Below are positions 13,756-25,899 of a stretch of DNA of 39,002 nt, in pieces. Both the position numbers and the translations under genes were made by a program. The DNA comes from Paulinella micropora (taxonomy: Eukaryota; Cercozoa; Imbricatea; Euglyphida), in NCBI GenBank assembly GCA_009731375.1, contig BJOX01000025.1:812013-851014 (forward strand), read 5' to 3'. Position 1 is the first letter of the stretch. Each line of letters starts with the position of its first letter. The notes below the pieces were generated by a model, which was not told the DNA's origin, ran no database searches, and saw only the letters and a program-made list of their open reading frames with translations.

Positions 13756-13802
13756 CAGCGCCGCATCGGGGTTAGAGTGTGTCAACTGTTCTAACAAGGC
13801 GC
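13756..13802 (-). CDS. Putative 47-bp exon with consensus donor
   Basis: Minus strand: acceptor CTATAG, two bases, then [15 protein letters not shown], donor CTG|GTATGT. Three truncated copies lie to the right at about 13903-13939, 14068-14103 and 14170-14202. The last has a better acceptor (CTTTTACAG) with the same two-base phase, suggesting it is the original 5' border. All copies except this one lose the PDAAL end to a GATA array. Confidence 0.5.
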
Positions 13803-13804
13803 CT

Positions 13805-13878
<74 letters not shown>

Positions 13879-13940
13879 CGACAGATAGGTAGGTAGGGAG
13901 AGTTGGAGTGTGTCAACTGTTCTATCTAACAACGCGCCTC

Positions 13941-14021
<81 letters not shown>

Positions 14022-14022
14022 G

Positions 14023-14067
<45 letters not shown>

Positions 14068-14101
14068 GGTCAGAGTGTGTTAACTGCTCTAACAAGCGCC
14101 T

Positions 14102-14169
<68 letters not shown>

Positions 14170-14304
14170 GGTTGGACTGTGTTAACTGCTGTAGTAAAGC
14201 GTCTGTAAAAGCGTACATCTATGTATATCTACATATTGATCTACCTATCTACCTACCTATCTGTCTATCTGTCTATCTATTTATCTACCTACCTACCTAC
14301 CTAC

Positions 14305-14350
<46 letters not shown>
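13805..14350. repeat. GATA array switching to TCTA array
   Basis: GATA on the plus strand to about 14168, then CTAC/TCTA from about 14238. The motif orientation flips across the exon copy at 14170-14202. Confidence 0.9.
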
Positions 14351-14354
<4 letters not shown>

Positions 14355-14355
14355 C

Positions 14356-14944
14356 ACGAAATCAGAAGCTCCTTTTTTCTGACATTAGTCGATATCTCAT
14401 CAGTTGATCTCATCACTTACTCCACGAAGTGAACCAAGGCCACTTGAGGTGTCACTGACCCTCCCTTGGGCTTGATGTTTTGAAATGGGTGCCATCTGTC
14501 GACAGACAGAGAATTAGGGGATGGTGTGGGTGTGCTGGGCCCGTGGTGGGGTGCCTTATGTGTGCCTAGCCATACGCCTATGAGTCACATGCCGAAATAG
14601 CGACGGGAAGCACAATCCTGTTCCCTCAGGGTGCCCTTTCTCGCTTGTTGAGCCCGGAATAAAACCCACAGTGCTCTGTCGGTTTATACTAGACTGTCGA
14701 ACAGTCTCGAAACTCCATCTGCTTACTGGGTCCTCTGTAATGGAGGTGGGAGCTCGTTCTGCAAGGGGCGCTTATGGAACGAGCCCTGGCCCCGCCTGGT
14801 ACTAGGGAGCTTTGGTATCGCCTGTATCAGTCCCTTCCGTGCAAACATCACGGCTTAGCTGGGCATCGGGTTAATACTTTACCCACAGACTTCCTTGGTT
14901 GACGAAATCAGAAGCTCCTTTTTTCTGACATTAGTCGATATCTC

Positions 14945-14946
<2 letters not shown>
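14356..14946 (+). mobile_element. 591-bp dispersed element with 45-bp terminal direct repeats
   Basis: Both ends carry the same 45-bp sequence in direct orientation (14356-14400 and 14902-14946), starting ACGAAATCAGAAGCTCC and ending GATATCTCAT. Inverted partial copies lie at 7.5-8.3 kb. The interior has no long open frame. Terminal direct repeats on a short non-coding body fit a TRIM- or solo-type non-autonomous retroelement, but I see no primer-binding site or polypurine tract that would prove it. The second 45-bp copy could instead be an exon or tandem duplicate. Confidence 0.5.
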
Positions 14947-15033
<87 letters not shown>

Positions 15034-15058
15034 CCTGTCTATCGACCTACCAACCAAC

Positions 15059-15121
<63 letters not shown>

Positions 15122-15185
15122 CCTACCTACCTACCTACCTACCTATCTATCTATCTATCTATCTATCTATTTGTCTATCTATTTG

Positions 15186-15230
<45 letters not shown>

Positions 15231-15258
15231 TTATCTATCTGTCTGTCTGTCTGTCTGT

Positions 15259-15314
<56 letters not shown>

Positions 15315-15315
15315 A

Positions 15316-15354
<39 letters not shown>

Positions 15355-15357
15355 ATA

Positions 15358-15427
<70 letters not shown>

Positions 15428-15460
15428 CCTGTCTGACTATCTGCCTATCGTCTATCTATC
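14947..15460. repeat. TCTA array with TC dinucleotide patch
   Basis: (TCTA)n with CTAC and CTGT patches, and (TC)n at about 15316-15353. Confidence 0.95.
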
Positions 15461-15465
15461 TATCA

Positions 15466-15619
15466 ATGCATCAATCAATCAATCAATCAATCCATCAATC
15501 AATCCATCAATCAATCCATCAATCAATTCATCAATCAATCCATCCATCAATCCATCCATCCATCAATCAATCAATCAATCAATCAATCAACAATCCATCA
15601 ATCCATCAATCCATAAATA

Positions 15620-15652
<33 letters not shown>

Positions 15653-15904
15653 ATCAATCGATCAATCCATCAATCAATCAATCAATCGATCAATCGATCA
15701 ATCGATCAATCAATCAATCAACCAATCAACCAATCAATCTTATCCAGCTGCCTACCAACCTACCTAAGGTAAGGAACTCGGCCTCTCTGCTAATATTCGT
15801 TATTCAACATGTCATCAATCAATCAATTGATCGATCGATCAGTCCATCAATCGATAAATCGATAAATCGATCAATCAGTCAATCAGTCAATCATCGATCA
15901 GTCC

Positions 15905-15937
<33 letters not shown>

Positions 15938-16024
15938 CCAACCAACCAACCAATCAATCAATTAATCAATCGATCAGTCCATCAATCAATCAATCAACCA
16001 ATTCAATCGATCAGTCCATCCATG

Positions 16025-16061
<37 letters not shown>

Positions 16062-16096
16062 ATCAATCGATCAATCGATCAATCAATTAATCAATT

Positions 16097-16180
<84 letters not shown>

Positions 16181-16230
16181 GCAAGCAATCAATCAACATC
16201 AATCAAGCAATCAATCAATCAATCAATCTT
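15466..16230. repeat. ATCA/ATCG tetranucleotide array
   Basis: (ATCA)n with ATCC and ATCG variants. An island at about 15755-15805 is a degenerate copy of the exon at 16245-16284: minus strand GCCGAGTTCC...TTAG|GTAGG. Confidence 0.93.
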
Positions 16231-16244
16231 ATAGATCTACCTAC

Positions 16245-16284
16245 CTATGGACAGCAACTCGGCCTCGCCGCTGCTGTCGAATTT
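16245..16284 (-). CDS. Putative 40-bp exon
   Basis: Minus strand: acceptor TTGTGTAG after a GT-rich tract, open frame KFDSSGEAELLSI with one extra base, donor ATAG|GTAGGT. A related island lies near 15.78 kb. The peptide is short, so confidence rests on both splice junctions and on the second copy. Confidence 0.4.
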
Positions 16285-16285
16285 C

Positions 16286-16291
16286 TACACA

Positions 16292-16323
<32 letters not shown>

Positions 16324-16510
16324 GCACGTGTTGCTTGACTGCCATATATTGCATGTGTATCCGTGCTCGCGTATAAATATATATGTTAGCACGTACGTAC
16401 GTATGTATGTATGTATGTATGTATGTATGTATGTATGTATGCATGCATGTATGTATGTATGTATGTATGCATGCATGTCTGTATGTATGTATGTATGTAT
16501 GTATGTATAT
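16286..16510. repeat. CA and GTAT arrays
   Basis: (CA)n at about 16290-16322 and (GTAT/GCAT)n at about 16395-16510. Confidence 0.9.
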
Positions 16511-16511
16511 A

Positions 16512-16567
16512 TGTATTTGCGACCATTTCGTCGTTGGGCCCCTCTGTTTGCATCCAAGACAGTTGTT
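16512..16567 (-). CDS. Putative exon fragment
   Basis: Minus strand: acceptor CTATAG, two bases, then an open stretch containing QLSWMQTEGPNDEMVANT. No clear donor: the 3' end runs into a GTAT array. Confidence 0.35.
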
Positions 16568-16905
<338 letters not shown>

Positions 16906-17210
16906 TACCAGTCTGGCTTTTGGTAGTGTTCCAGGATGAGCGGTGTGCTACAACAAACAACAAACAACATGCCACATTTGGCATCATGTTCGTAGTTATG
17001 ACGGGCATCACAACAAACATCATCGATCATAACATTGCAACATGACAAACCCTGTCCTATACTCTCACCTTCTCGTTCTCAGCTTCGTGTCTATAAGGCA
17101 CATACGGTTTTGTCTCGTTACATCTCCAACCACACATACATGGTGATACATCACAATATACATCACGATGTTGTGAACAATAAACAAAAAAAATAATAAT
17201 AATAAAAAAA
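16906..17210. other. Non-repetitive stretch, no gene seen
   Basis: Starts with a possible exon end (donor CTG|GTATGA on the minus strand at about 16903-16909). The rest has no open frame above shadow length and no RNA gene that I recognise. Confidence 0.6.
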
Positions 17211-17375
17211 AAAACAACAACAACAACAACAACAAACAACAAACAGCAAACGATGAGAGGTGTCGAAAATTGCCTGATACGTAGTGCAAAACCACAACAA
17301 CAACAAACACCAAACAACAACAACAACGACAACAACAAACAACAGCAACAACAACAACAACAACAACAACATCTC
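17185..17375. repeat. CAA/AAT trinucleotide arrays
   Basis: Poly-A, (AAT) and (CAA)n runs. Apparent Gln- or Val/Leu-rich reading frames here are repeat translations. Confidence 0.9.
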
Positions 17376-17604
17376 TACCTAATTACCTATCTATCGTCCT
17401 ATCTCTTATCTACCTTGCAGGCTGCTGCTATGTCTACATACCTACCTATCTTCACCTGCCTATCAATCTACCTACCTATCTATCTACCTAATTATGTATC
17501 TATCTATCTATGCATCAACCTTGCAGCACAGGCTGTTGTACGCTCATACCGTGGGTCACCCCCCGATCCTAGATAGAGATCAAGATACAGCTATAGGTAT
17601 AGAA

Positions 17605-17647
17605 ATAGGTAGGTAGGTAGGTAGGTAGGTAGGTAGGTAAGTAGTAG

Positions 17648-17701
<54 letters not shown>

Positions 17702-17703
17702 CA

Positions 17704-17740
<37 letters not shown>

Positions 17741-17800
17741 CAGAGAGAGAGAGAGAGCAGAGCAGAGAGAGAGAGAGAGAGAGAGAGAGAGCGTAACAAC
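17605..17800. repeat. GTAG and GA microsatellites
   Basis: (GTAG)n then (GA)n with GT and GCAGA interruptions. Confidence 0.92.
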
Positions 17801-17877
17801 AGCAACACAGATAATAATAATAATAATAACAACAACAACAACAACAACAAAAAACAAAAAACAAAAAACAAAAAAAA

Positions 17878-18571
17878 AAAAGGAAGAGGAAGAAGAAGGA
17901 GAAGAAGGAGGAAGAGGAGGAGAAGGAGGAGGAGGAGGAGGAGGAGAAGAAGAAGAAGAAGAAGAAGAAGAAGAAGAAGAAGAAGAAGAAGAAGAAGAAG
18001 AAGAAGAAGAAGAAGAAGAAGAAGAAGAAGAAGAAGAAGACGAAGAAGAAAAAGAAGAAGAGGAGAAGAAGAAGAAGAAGAAGGAGGAGGAGGAGGAGGA
18101 GGAGAAGAAGAAGAAGAAGAAGAAGAAGGAGAAGGAGAAGGAGAAGGAGAAGAAGAAGAAGAAGAAGAAGAAGAAGAAGAAGAAGAAGAAGAAGAAGAAG
18201 AAGAAGAAGAAGACGAAGAAGAAGAAGAAGAAGAAGAAGAAGAAGAAGAAGAAGAAGAAAGAGAAGAAGAAGAAGAGGAAGAGGAAGAAAAAGAAAAAGG
18301 AGAAGAAGAAGAAGAAGAAGAAGAAGAAGAAGAAGAAGAAGAAGAAGAAGAAGAAGAAGAAGAAGAAGAAGGAGAAGGAGAAGAAGAAGAAGAAGAAGAA
18401 GAAGAAGAAGAAGAAGAAGAAGAAGAAGAAGAAGACGAAGAAGAAGGAGAAGGAGGAGGAGGAGGAGAAGAAGAAGAAGAAGAAGAAGAAGAAGAGGAGA
18501 AGAAGAAGAAGAAGAAGAGAAGAAGAAGAAGAAGAAGAAGAAGAAGAAGAAGAAGAAGAAGAAGAAGAAGA
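17878..18571. repeat. 690-bp homopurine (GAA/GGA)n tract
   Basis: An almost pure A/G strand of GAA triplets with GGA patches and only isolated C interruptions (about 18040, 18214 and 18435). Long GAA/TTC tracts are known to form triplex (H-DNA) structures and to stall replication and transcription. That is general knowledge, not something shown here. Confidence 0.95.
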
Positions 18572-19027
18572 ATGCTTTTTTTTTTTTAAATATATATATC
18601 TATATATAGTTATATATATGATGAATACAGGGTAGAATATGTAACACCAGCAAGATAAGACAGGACTAGTTTGTCTCCACATCACCTTTTTCTGGTATAA
18701 GGGGTGAGTATGTGGCTTATTTCAAACGGTACCTGTAAGTAACCATTCGAAAGAAGGAAGTCAGGGGTTTTGTTTTTAAGCGTCCCAACGTGCTGTTGCA
18801 TGCTCCTCCCCACCCCCATAACCCTTATGTGTGATGAAAGAATTCCACTTTCTTTCTAAAATTCTACCTCTACCTCTCTCTCTCTCTCTCTCTCCCTTTA
18901 CTCAAAAGTTAGATAGAACATTCACACATATATATAAAATTCCGTGTATCTTTACGACTTATGCGTAAAGCGTAAAGATACATTAAATATATCTTCATAT
19001 GTATTGTGTGTATGTGTGTGTGAGTGT
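18572..19027. other. Non-repetitive spacer, no gene seen
   Basis: Mixed sequence between the GAA tract and the GA array, with a short TC run near 18872. No supported open frame or RNA gene. Confidence 0.6.
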
Positions 19028-19345
<318 letters not shown>

Positions 19346-19433
19346 AGCTTCTCTCTTGTCTCTATCTCTTCTCTATCTCTCTCTTCTCCCTACTCTAGAG
19401 ACGAGAGAAGAGAGAAGAGAGAAGAGAAGAGAA

Positions 19434-19434
<1 letters not shown>

Positions 19435-19495
<61 letters not shown>

Positions 19496-19512
19496 GGATA
19501 GATGGATAGATA
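19435..19512. repeat. GATA microsatellite
   Basis: Short GATA array next to the inverted repeat at 19.52 kb. Confidence 0.95.
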
Positions 19513-19526
19513 CATGACCCAAACGT

Positions 19527-19610
19527 GAGGTGGGCCATCACTGCTTTTTCCACGTCACTCCCGACGGCTCGGCAGTGACGTGTAAAAAGCGGTGATGGGT
19601 GACCCACCTC
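19527..19610. repeat. Imperfect inverted repeat built from an exon-like fragment
   Basis: A left arm around GAGGTGGGCCATCACTGC and a right arm around GCGGTGATGGGTGACCCACC pair over about 33 bp, around a loop of about 15 bp near 19557-19572. On the minus strand the left arm reads SDVEKAVMAHLT. The same DVEKAV word occurs near 2.88 kb. Confidence 0.75.
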
Positions 19611-19719
19611 AAGTTGAATTTTCATATGAATATAGAGACAAGAGAAAGGGAGAGGGTGGAAGGAATGAGGGAAGAGAAGGCGGACACACTGGCCAAGAGC
19701 TAGAGACAGAGAAAGGGAG

Positions 19720-19723
19720 AGGG

Positions 19724-19762
<39 letters not shown>

Positions 19763-20030
19763 TAGTGTGTGTGTGTGATCGGGAATAAGGTAGCAGAACG
19801 GGAACAAATCAATGCAATACAACACAATACAATACAATACATTACACAATACAAGACAAGACAAGACAGGACAGGACAGGACAGGACAGGAAAGGACAAG
19901 ACAAGACAAGACAAGACAAGACAAGACAAGACAAGACAAGACAAGAAGAGAAGAGAGAAGAGAGAAGAGAAGAGAGAAGAGAGAAGAGAGAAGAGAGAAG
20001 AGAGAAGAGAGAGATCGAGAGAAGAGAGAT
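19720..20030. repeat. GT, ACAAG pentamer and AGAG arrays
   Basis: (GT)n at about 19726-19778, (AATAC/ACAAG/ACAGG)n pentamers at about 19810-19945, then (AGAGA)n to about 20030. Confidence 0.92.
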
Positions 20031-20039
20031 AGATGACTC

Positions 20040-20584
20040 GAGACTCAACAGTAACAGGAGAACACAATAAAGTGAAAAAGGCACTAGCTTCGTAGCTTTA
20101 CTTTTCATTCGGACTCTCCTCGAGTTATCCCTTCGCAGGAAATAAGTAAGAAAGGAACTATCAGTGATCATTACACTGATTAGGTGTAGAATATTTTTTG
20201 TTGTTTTCGAATCTGTGCAAGTATGAGGGTGCAGCTGGGTGCATCCACAAGTACTTCTATAGCAGTCGCAGTCAACAACAAGGAAGAGACGTTGAATGAA
20301 AGTTTTGGGATGAATCCGCACCACGAAGTGCCCGAAAAAGGCTCTGGCCACTCTGGATTGCCAAATTGGACTGGCAGGACCGTCACGGATTCAAAAGTTG
20401 AGCTACCATATTCAGGGACTATTATTCAGGAGCTATTATTAAGGGGCTATTATTCGAGGCTGAATTCAGTTGTTCAGGACTGAATTCATGGCTGATAGAT
20501 TTTTTGCGGCTGAAGATAACTGAAGATTTTTCTCAGCCCTGAATTTTTTCGAGAGAGGAGAGAGTTCTCATGTTAGCTTCCTTG
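20040..20584. other. Non-repetitive host sequence, no gene recognised
   Basis: Mixed composition. Near 20410-20460 there are three short direct repeats of the form GG-CTATTATT. Open frames on both strands are short and unsupported. Confidence 0.5.
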
Positions 20585-20870
20585 CATATGTTTCTCTCTG
20601 TTTTAATTGTAGTTTTTCTTTCTGTGTGTCTTTCTATGTGTGTCTTTCTGTGTGTCCTTCTGTGTGTGTCTTTCTGTGTGTGTCTTTCTGTGTGTGTCTT
20701 TCTTCTGTGTGTGTCTTTCTGTCTGTCTTTCTGTGTGTCTTTCTGTGTTTTCTTTCTATATGTGTGCCTGTCTGTGAATATGTGTGTCTGTGTCTGTCTG
20801 TCTGTCTATGTCTGGCTGTCTGTCTGTGTGAGTCTACCTGTCTGTGTCTGTCTGCCTGTGACTACTACTA
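20585..20870. repeat. CTGT-rich low-complexity tract
   Basis: (TCTGTG)n-like pyrimidine/GT-rich tract. It is the last host-type repeat before composition changes to AT-rich viral sequence. Confidence 0.9.
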
Positions 20871-21211
20871 TAGGTATTACTATAACACAGTTATCTTTTA
20901 TATAAAATAAGGCTATTTTTATATAAATTCGTCTTACTATTAATTTCAACAAAAACAAAGTAAATAAACAATCATTAAGCCTTAAATAGTCCATATTTGA
21001 ATTTCTCTCAAACTCTAAAAAAAAATAACGTATCTATCTTTTTTCAAATCAACACGAAGAGACATTAAAACCTGTTTCTTAGTTTTTACTGCTGTGCTGA
21101 ACTTAGTTATCTTTTTTCGAAAAATTAAAAGTCCTCCCTATTGCGAGTTTATAAAAAGTGTGCTATATTGAATTATATATTAAAGACTATATAACCCTTA
21201 TATATAACAAA
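20871..21211. other. AT-rich left flank of the viral element
   Basis: AT-rich sequence without a supported gene. I compared it by eye with the reverse complement of 38743-39002 and saw no terminal inverted repeat, so the left boundary is only approximate. Confidence 0.5.
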
Positions 21212-21574
21212 ATGACAAAGTATTATTCAAAGGGAGGAGTGTATGTTATGAACAATATCAATCGACCAAGGGTGTGTGTGAAATGGACGGAAGACGAAAA
21301 AAAAAATGTAAAGAACTTTTGTATTAATGGTAAGAGGACGAAAGAACAAGCACAATAGTACTACGATACTTATATCAAACCAAAAAGGGAATTGTGGAAT
21401 GAAGAACAAAAAACAAAAAAGAAAGAATATAATAATAATAAAGTATGGGCACAAAAGAAACAAAACGAAAAATATGAATGTGGTTGCGGTAAAATGGTAT
21501 CTTCTTTACCTGCAACAATTAAGGCTCATGAGGCTTCATTGAAGCACCAAGTTTATGTTTTAAAACAAAAATAA
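21212..21574 (+). pseudogene. Small viral protein with C-terminal zinc-finger-like motif, interrupted by TAG
   Basis: I start it at the first ATG (21212); the frame is open further upstream. The frame is broken by one in-frame TAG at 21356-21358 and continues in the same frame to 21574. The C-terminal part is Lys/Asn-rich and contains CGCGKMVSSLPATIKAHEAS followed by LKHQ, a C-x-C-x(n)-H-x(5)-H pattern. Similar short zinc-knuckle tails occur in proteins of large DNA viruses and Polinton-like viruses. The first part has no known domain. It lies upstream of the polymerase on the same strand. The nonsense codon makes it a probable pseudogene. Confidence 0.55.
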
Positions 21575-21616
21575 TTTCTATTTAAATAAATAAAAATTAT
21601 ATTATATATAATATAA

Positions 21617-21817
21617 ATGGGTAGAAAACCTACATATACTGCAGAGGAGGCAAGGGCGAAACATGCTGAACGCATGAGAGAATATCAGAGAAGAAATAAA
21701 GAGAAAGCACTTATGAGAGCAAAAGAATATTATCAAAAAAAGAAGGCAGACATACTGAGAAAATCAAAAGAGAAAAGAGAAAAAATCAAGGCAGACTTGA
21801 GACCTGAAAAAAAATGA
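21617..21817 (+). CDS. Small basic helical protein, 66 aa
   Basis: Intact open frame from ATG 21617, preceded by an AT-rich run. The protein is about half Lys, Arg and Glu. It shows repeated Y-x-x-K/N-K-E-K patterns (EYQRRNKEKALMRAKEYYQK), predicting one long charged helix. Such repeats resemble basic DNA-binding helices found beside endonuclease or AP2 modules in viruses, but no catalytic residues are present. Function unknown; a nucleic-acid-binding accessory role is only inferred. It lies between the zinc-finger-like gene and the polymerase, on the same strand. Confidence 0.55.
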   Translation: MGRKPTYTAEEARAKHAERMREYQRRNKEKALMRAKEYYQKKKADILRKSKEKREKIKADLRPEKK

Positions 21818-21915
21818 ATTTCATATTAAAGATAATATAATATTTTATACATATATATATTTTTTTATATATAAATAAAAAGTATTTTTTGGAAAAATTA
21901 TATTCCAATCAATAT

Positions 21916-24900
21916 ATGTCGAACACCATCGACTATGGCGGGCACACATGGAACCTAGACAAACTCACAGAGGCAAATATAATATTCCAAATAAGGCAAA
22001 ACAAGTTGTATGTGAAAAAGCCAAACGGTAGTAGGTTTTACGACATAACAACTACGAGGGGAGCACTATCTGACCCTGAAAGGTTTTATTCTGAACCTGA
22101 GCGAAAACAAAGGGAACGAAAATATGTTGAACCACAAGTAATAGATTTCAATGGATATAAACTGATAAGGAGGGACACTGAACACAAACTACCAGTGGGG
22201 CAATCTGTATATTCTATAAAATTAAGTAAATCAATGTCTCAAAAAGTGAAAAAGTTTCCATTAGAGGGTATCATTGGCATGATTGGATCTATAATTGAAG
22301 ACTTTAAAACACTTTACAAAGACAATGACTTAACCCTAGGGTTAATACAAGTACGTATTAGTGCTATTCCTTCAACTTGGAATGTTCAAAACCAAAAATT
22401 AATAAAAGTAAAAGATTTCAATTTAGAAGATATACTGACTAGATTAGAATCTATACTGCAATCAAACGACGAAAACTATATGGACGAAGAAGGAGCGACA
22501 ATGGAACTTATTGATTTTAATTTTGTGGGTGTAAGGATGCCAGAAGGAGGAGTAAGATTGAAGGCAATAACAGAAACAGACATGTATAAAAAGAAAGGTG
22601 TAATACGAATAAACAATTATGACAACATATGTTTGGCAAGCCCGGGCAATAGTTGTAGCAAAGGCAAAAATAGAAAAGCATCAAAATTATTCACAAATCA
22701 AGGACGGACGCAGAATCCAAGACGAACTGGCGAGCAAACTACATGAGGAGGCTGGTGTCATGAAAGATTTGTGCGGGCTTTCTGAAATTAGTGAGTTTGC
22801 TAGACATATAGACTACAACATTATTATTGTTGAATATCCAAACAAAATCGTTTATAAGACAGAGATGAAGGACAAAAAGAATATATACATACTAAAAACG
22901 ATGAACCATTACGACACCATAACAAGTATGAAAACATTCTTATCAAAGAAAAACTTTTGCGAGAAGTGTATGAAGGGATACGAACATAATCACGCATGTG
23001 AATTCAAATGTAATATATGTCTAACCGAGGAATGTAAAGGATATGACAATATTTCAAAATGGAAAACATGCAATGAGTGTAATAGAAAGTTTCCTAATGA
23101 TGAATGTTTCAACAATCATAAACAAAATAAGTTGTGTGATGTAAAGAAAAAATGTATTTCGTGTGCAAAGACATACAAAGGAGAACATAAATGCGGATAT
23201 GAAAAATGTAGGAACTGCAAAGAACTAAAACCTTTATGGCACCAATGTGAGATAAAGAAAAAGGTAATACACGGACCATCAACAAAATATGTATTCTTTG
23301 ATTTTGAGGCAAATCAAGAGACAGGAATACACATCATCAATCATTCAGAAAGTCAATACTTCAACGACAGCACACCAATCATACATAAAAACATGGAACA
23401 ATTCTGTGAGTGGGCGTTGGGTGTAAAACATAAGGGTTATACATTCATAGCACATAATGCGCGGGGTTATGATTGTCAATTTGTGCTGAAATGTTTGATT
23501 GAAAAAGGCATAACTCCATTTGTAATCTATGAAGGTGGAAAAATAATGATGATGTCTATTGGTAATGGAAAAGAACAGATTAGATTTATAGATAGTCTAT
23601 CTTTGCTTACTATGCCTTTATCTGATTTTCCTGATACATTCGGACTTACAGAATTAAAGAAAGGATATTTTCCTCACTTTTTCAATAAAACATACAACCA
23701 AACATACATAGGGAAAATGCCAGACAAAGATGACTATGGTTATAACTCATTTTCAAAGAAGAAAAGAGATGATTTTCTAAAGTGGTATGATGAGCAAAAA
23801 ATCAAAGTATTTGATTTCAATAAAGAAATGATTGAATATTGTCACAGTGATGTAGATATACTAAGACGGGGGTGTATTGAGTTTAGGAAACAATTTATGG
23901 AGTTTGGTATTGATCCATTTCAATACACTACAATTGCCTCTACGTGTATGGCACTATTCAAAGCAAACTACATGCCTGAGGACAGCATAGCAGTCATACC
24001 GACAAACAGAACAGACAAAGCAAAAACAAGTCGTATGTGTGTGGAATGGTTAGCATACAGAGAAAAAAAGGACAATGCCAAAATTCAACATGGTCTAAAT
24101 GGTAAAGAAAAAATACTAAACTTACCTAAAGGTGTGAAAGCCTACTTAGATGGATATGACGAGAAAACAAAAACTGCATATGAGTTCCATGGTTGTTATT
24201 GGCACGGGTGTCCTGAGTGCTTTAATGGAAACGAACTGAATAGAGAAAGGTCTGTTAATAAAACATTTGGGCAACTATACAAGGAAACTAAACTACGAGA
24301 AACTTTAATAAGTCAGCATCCTGAAGTTAGTCAATTAATAATAATATGGGGGTGTCAATGGAATAGGATAAGAACAAAGGAAGAATTCAAAGGCACAATA
24401 GAAGAGACATTAATTGAGCAAGAAACAATCAATCCACGACATGCTATGTTTGGTGGAAGAGTGAATGCTCTGTCTCTATACTGGAAGTCAATGAGTGAGT
24501 ATCAGTATGCTAAGTATATAGATGTGTGCTCTCTCTATCCGACGGTTATGTACTATGACCCCTATCCTGTGAAACACCACAACGCAATAAGAGGAAAAGA
24601 AGCATATGATATGGAATAATAAAACAGCATTCGGTATAGCAAAAATAAAAATACTACCACCTAGAGGACTAATTCAGCCAGTCCTTCCATGTCAAGATAG
24701 AGAAAAGATGATGTATTATCTATGTAATAAATGTGGTAAGGAAGGCTTACAGGACAAATTTCAGCACACTGACGAGGACAGAATACTGACAGGCACATGG
24801 GCAACACCATTTATTTACAAAGCAATACAAAAAGGCTACAGACTTATTAAAACTTATGAATTATGGCATTGGAACGAGCAGACAACGGAACTATTCAAAG

Positions 24901-25899
24901 AATATATTAACATTTCTAAGAGTGAAACAGGAATCAAGTGGCTATCCTTCAAATGTCATAACAGAAGAAGACAAAGACAACTACATTAAGGACTATGAAG
25001 AAAATATGAAAATTAAATTAGATAAAAGCAAGATTGAAAAGAATGAAGGTAGAAGGGCTATGGCGAAACTATGTCTAAACTCACTATGGGGAAAATTTGG
25101 ACAACAAAACAACAAGACACAAACAAAAATAGTAAGGAGTGAAGCAGAACTATACAAAATACTAAACGACAAAAAGATAAATGAAGTATCAATTAATGTG
25201 ATAAACAAAGAATGCTTAGAGCTATCTTAGAACCTACAGCCAGAAAAAGTATCAGACCCATACAATACAAATATTTGTGTAGCACTATTTACTACAGTAC
25301 ACGCACAGATGAGATTGTATGATATGATGGACAGATTAGGTAATAGAGTATTATACCATGACACAGATAGTGTGATTTATTCAGTAGATGAAAAAGAAGA
25401 ACAGACAACAATACCGACAGGAGATTTACTGGGGCAATGGACAGACGAATTGATAGATAAAAAGACAAAGGTAAGTAGAAAGATAACCACATTTGTTGGA
25501 GTAGGTCATAAATCCTACGGCTACATACTAGATGACGGAACTACGAAAATGAAATTAAAGGGCTTCTCAATGAATTACGAGACTTGTAAAAAATTGAACT
25601 TAGTAAATATGTTTAGTATTATAAGCAACGGATTACAAGTACAAGACACTGAACTATCTAAGAAGGCATATGAAGAATTAGAGGACTTACTTGAAACAAA
25701 AGGTGAAAAGTGTATAGCAAAGAATGTGGCAGAGGCTGGAAATTTAACCATTCACACCAACAGCAAAATAACGAGAAACAAAAAGACTAAAACAATTTCG
25801 TCTGAGCACATACAAAAGATATTTTCATTTACTTACACAAAAAGAGTAATACAACCACTAAAAGAAAACCAGATTACAACATTACCATACGGCTATTAA
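21916..25899 (+). pseudogene. polB: Protein-primed family B DNA polymerase, broken by frameshifts and a TAG
   Basis: Replicative DNA polymerase of the Polinton/Maverick type. I chose ATG 21916 because the longer frame begins with TTG. In order, the gene shows: an N-terminal domain typical of Polinton PolB; a Cys/His-rich zinc-binding segment at about 22.96-23.26 kb; exonuclease motifs FFDFEAN (23.3 kb), HNARGYD (23.45 kb) and YCHSDVDIL (23.85 kb); the HGCYWHGCPECF segment; polymerase motif A DVCSLYPTV (24.53 kb); motif B KLCLNSLWGKFG (25.08 kb); and motif C YHDTDS (25.36 kb). Breaks: frameshifts near 22,640, 24,615 and 24,910, and an in-frame TAG at 25228-25230. About 1,300 codons in total, normal for the family. 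All catalytic motifs are conserved, so the decay is recent relative to divergence. The stop codon abuts a TGATATTT motif. Confidence 0.95.

Noticed and set aside
17591-18685. Long Phe/Ser-rich or Glu/Arg-rich proteins at 17.6-18.7 kb
   Set aside because: They are translations of the GAA tract on both strands.
20223-20483. 86-aa open frame in the host spacer
   Set aside because: No domain, start context or conserved feature is visible, and overlapping frames on the other strand are equally long.
22619-24619. The 666-codon frame as a complete polymerase gene
   Set aside because: It contains the exonuclease motifs and motif A only. Motifs B and C lie in later frames, so it is one segment of a broken gene.
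24600-24960. Programmed ribosomal frameshifting in the polymerase
   Set aside because: Three shifts plus a stop in one gene, without slippery heptamers or downstream structures that I can see, fit mutation better.
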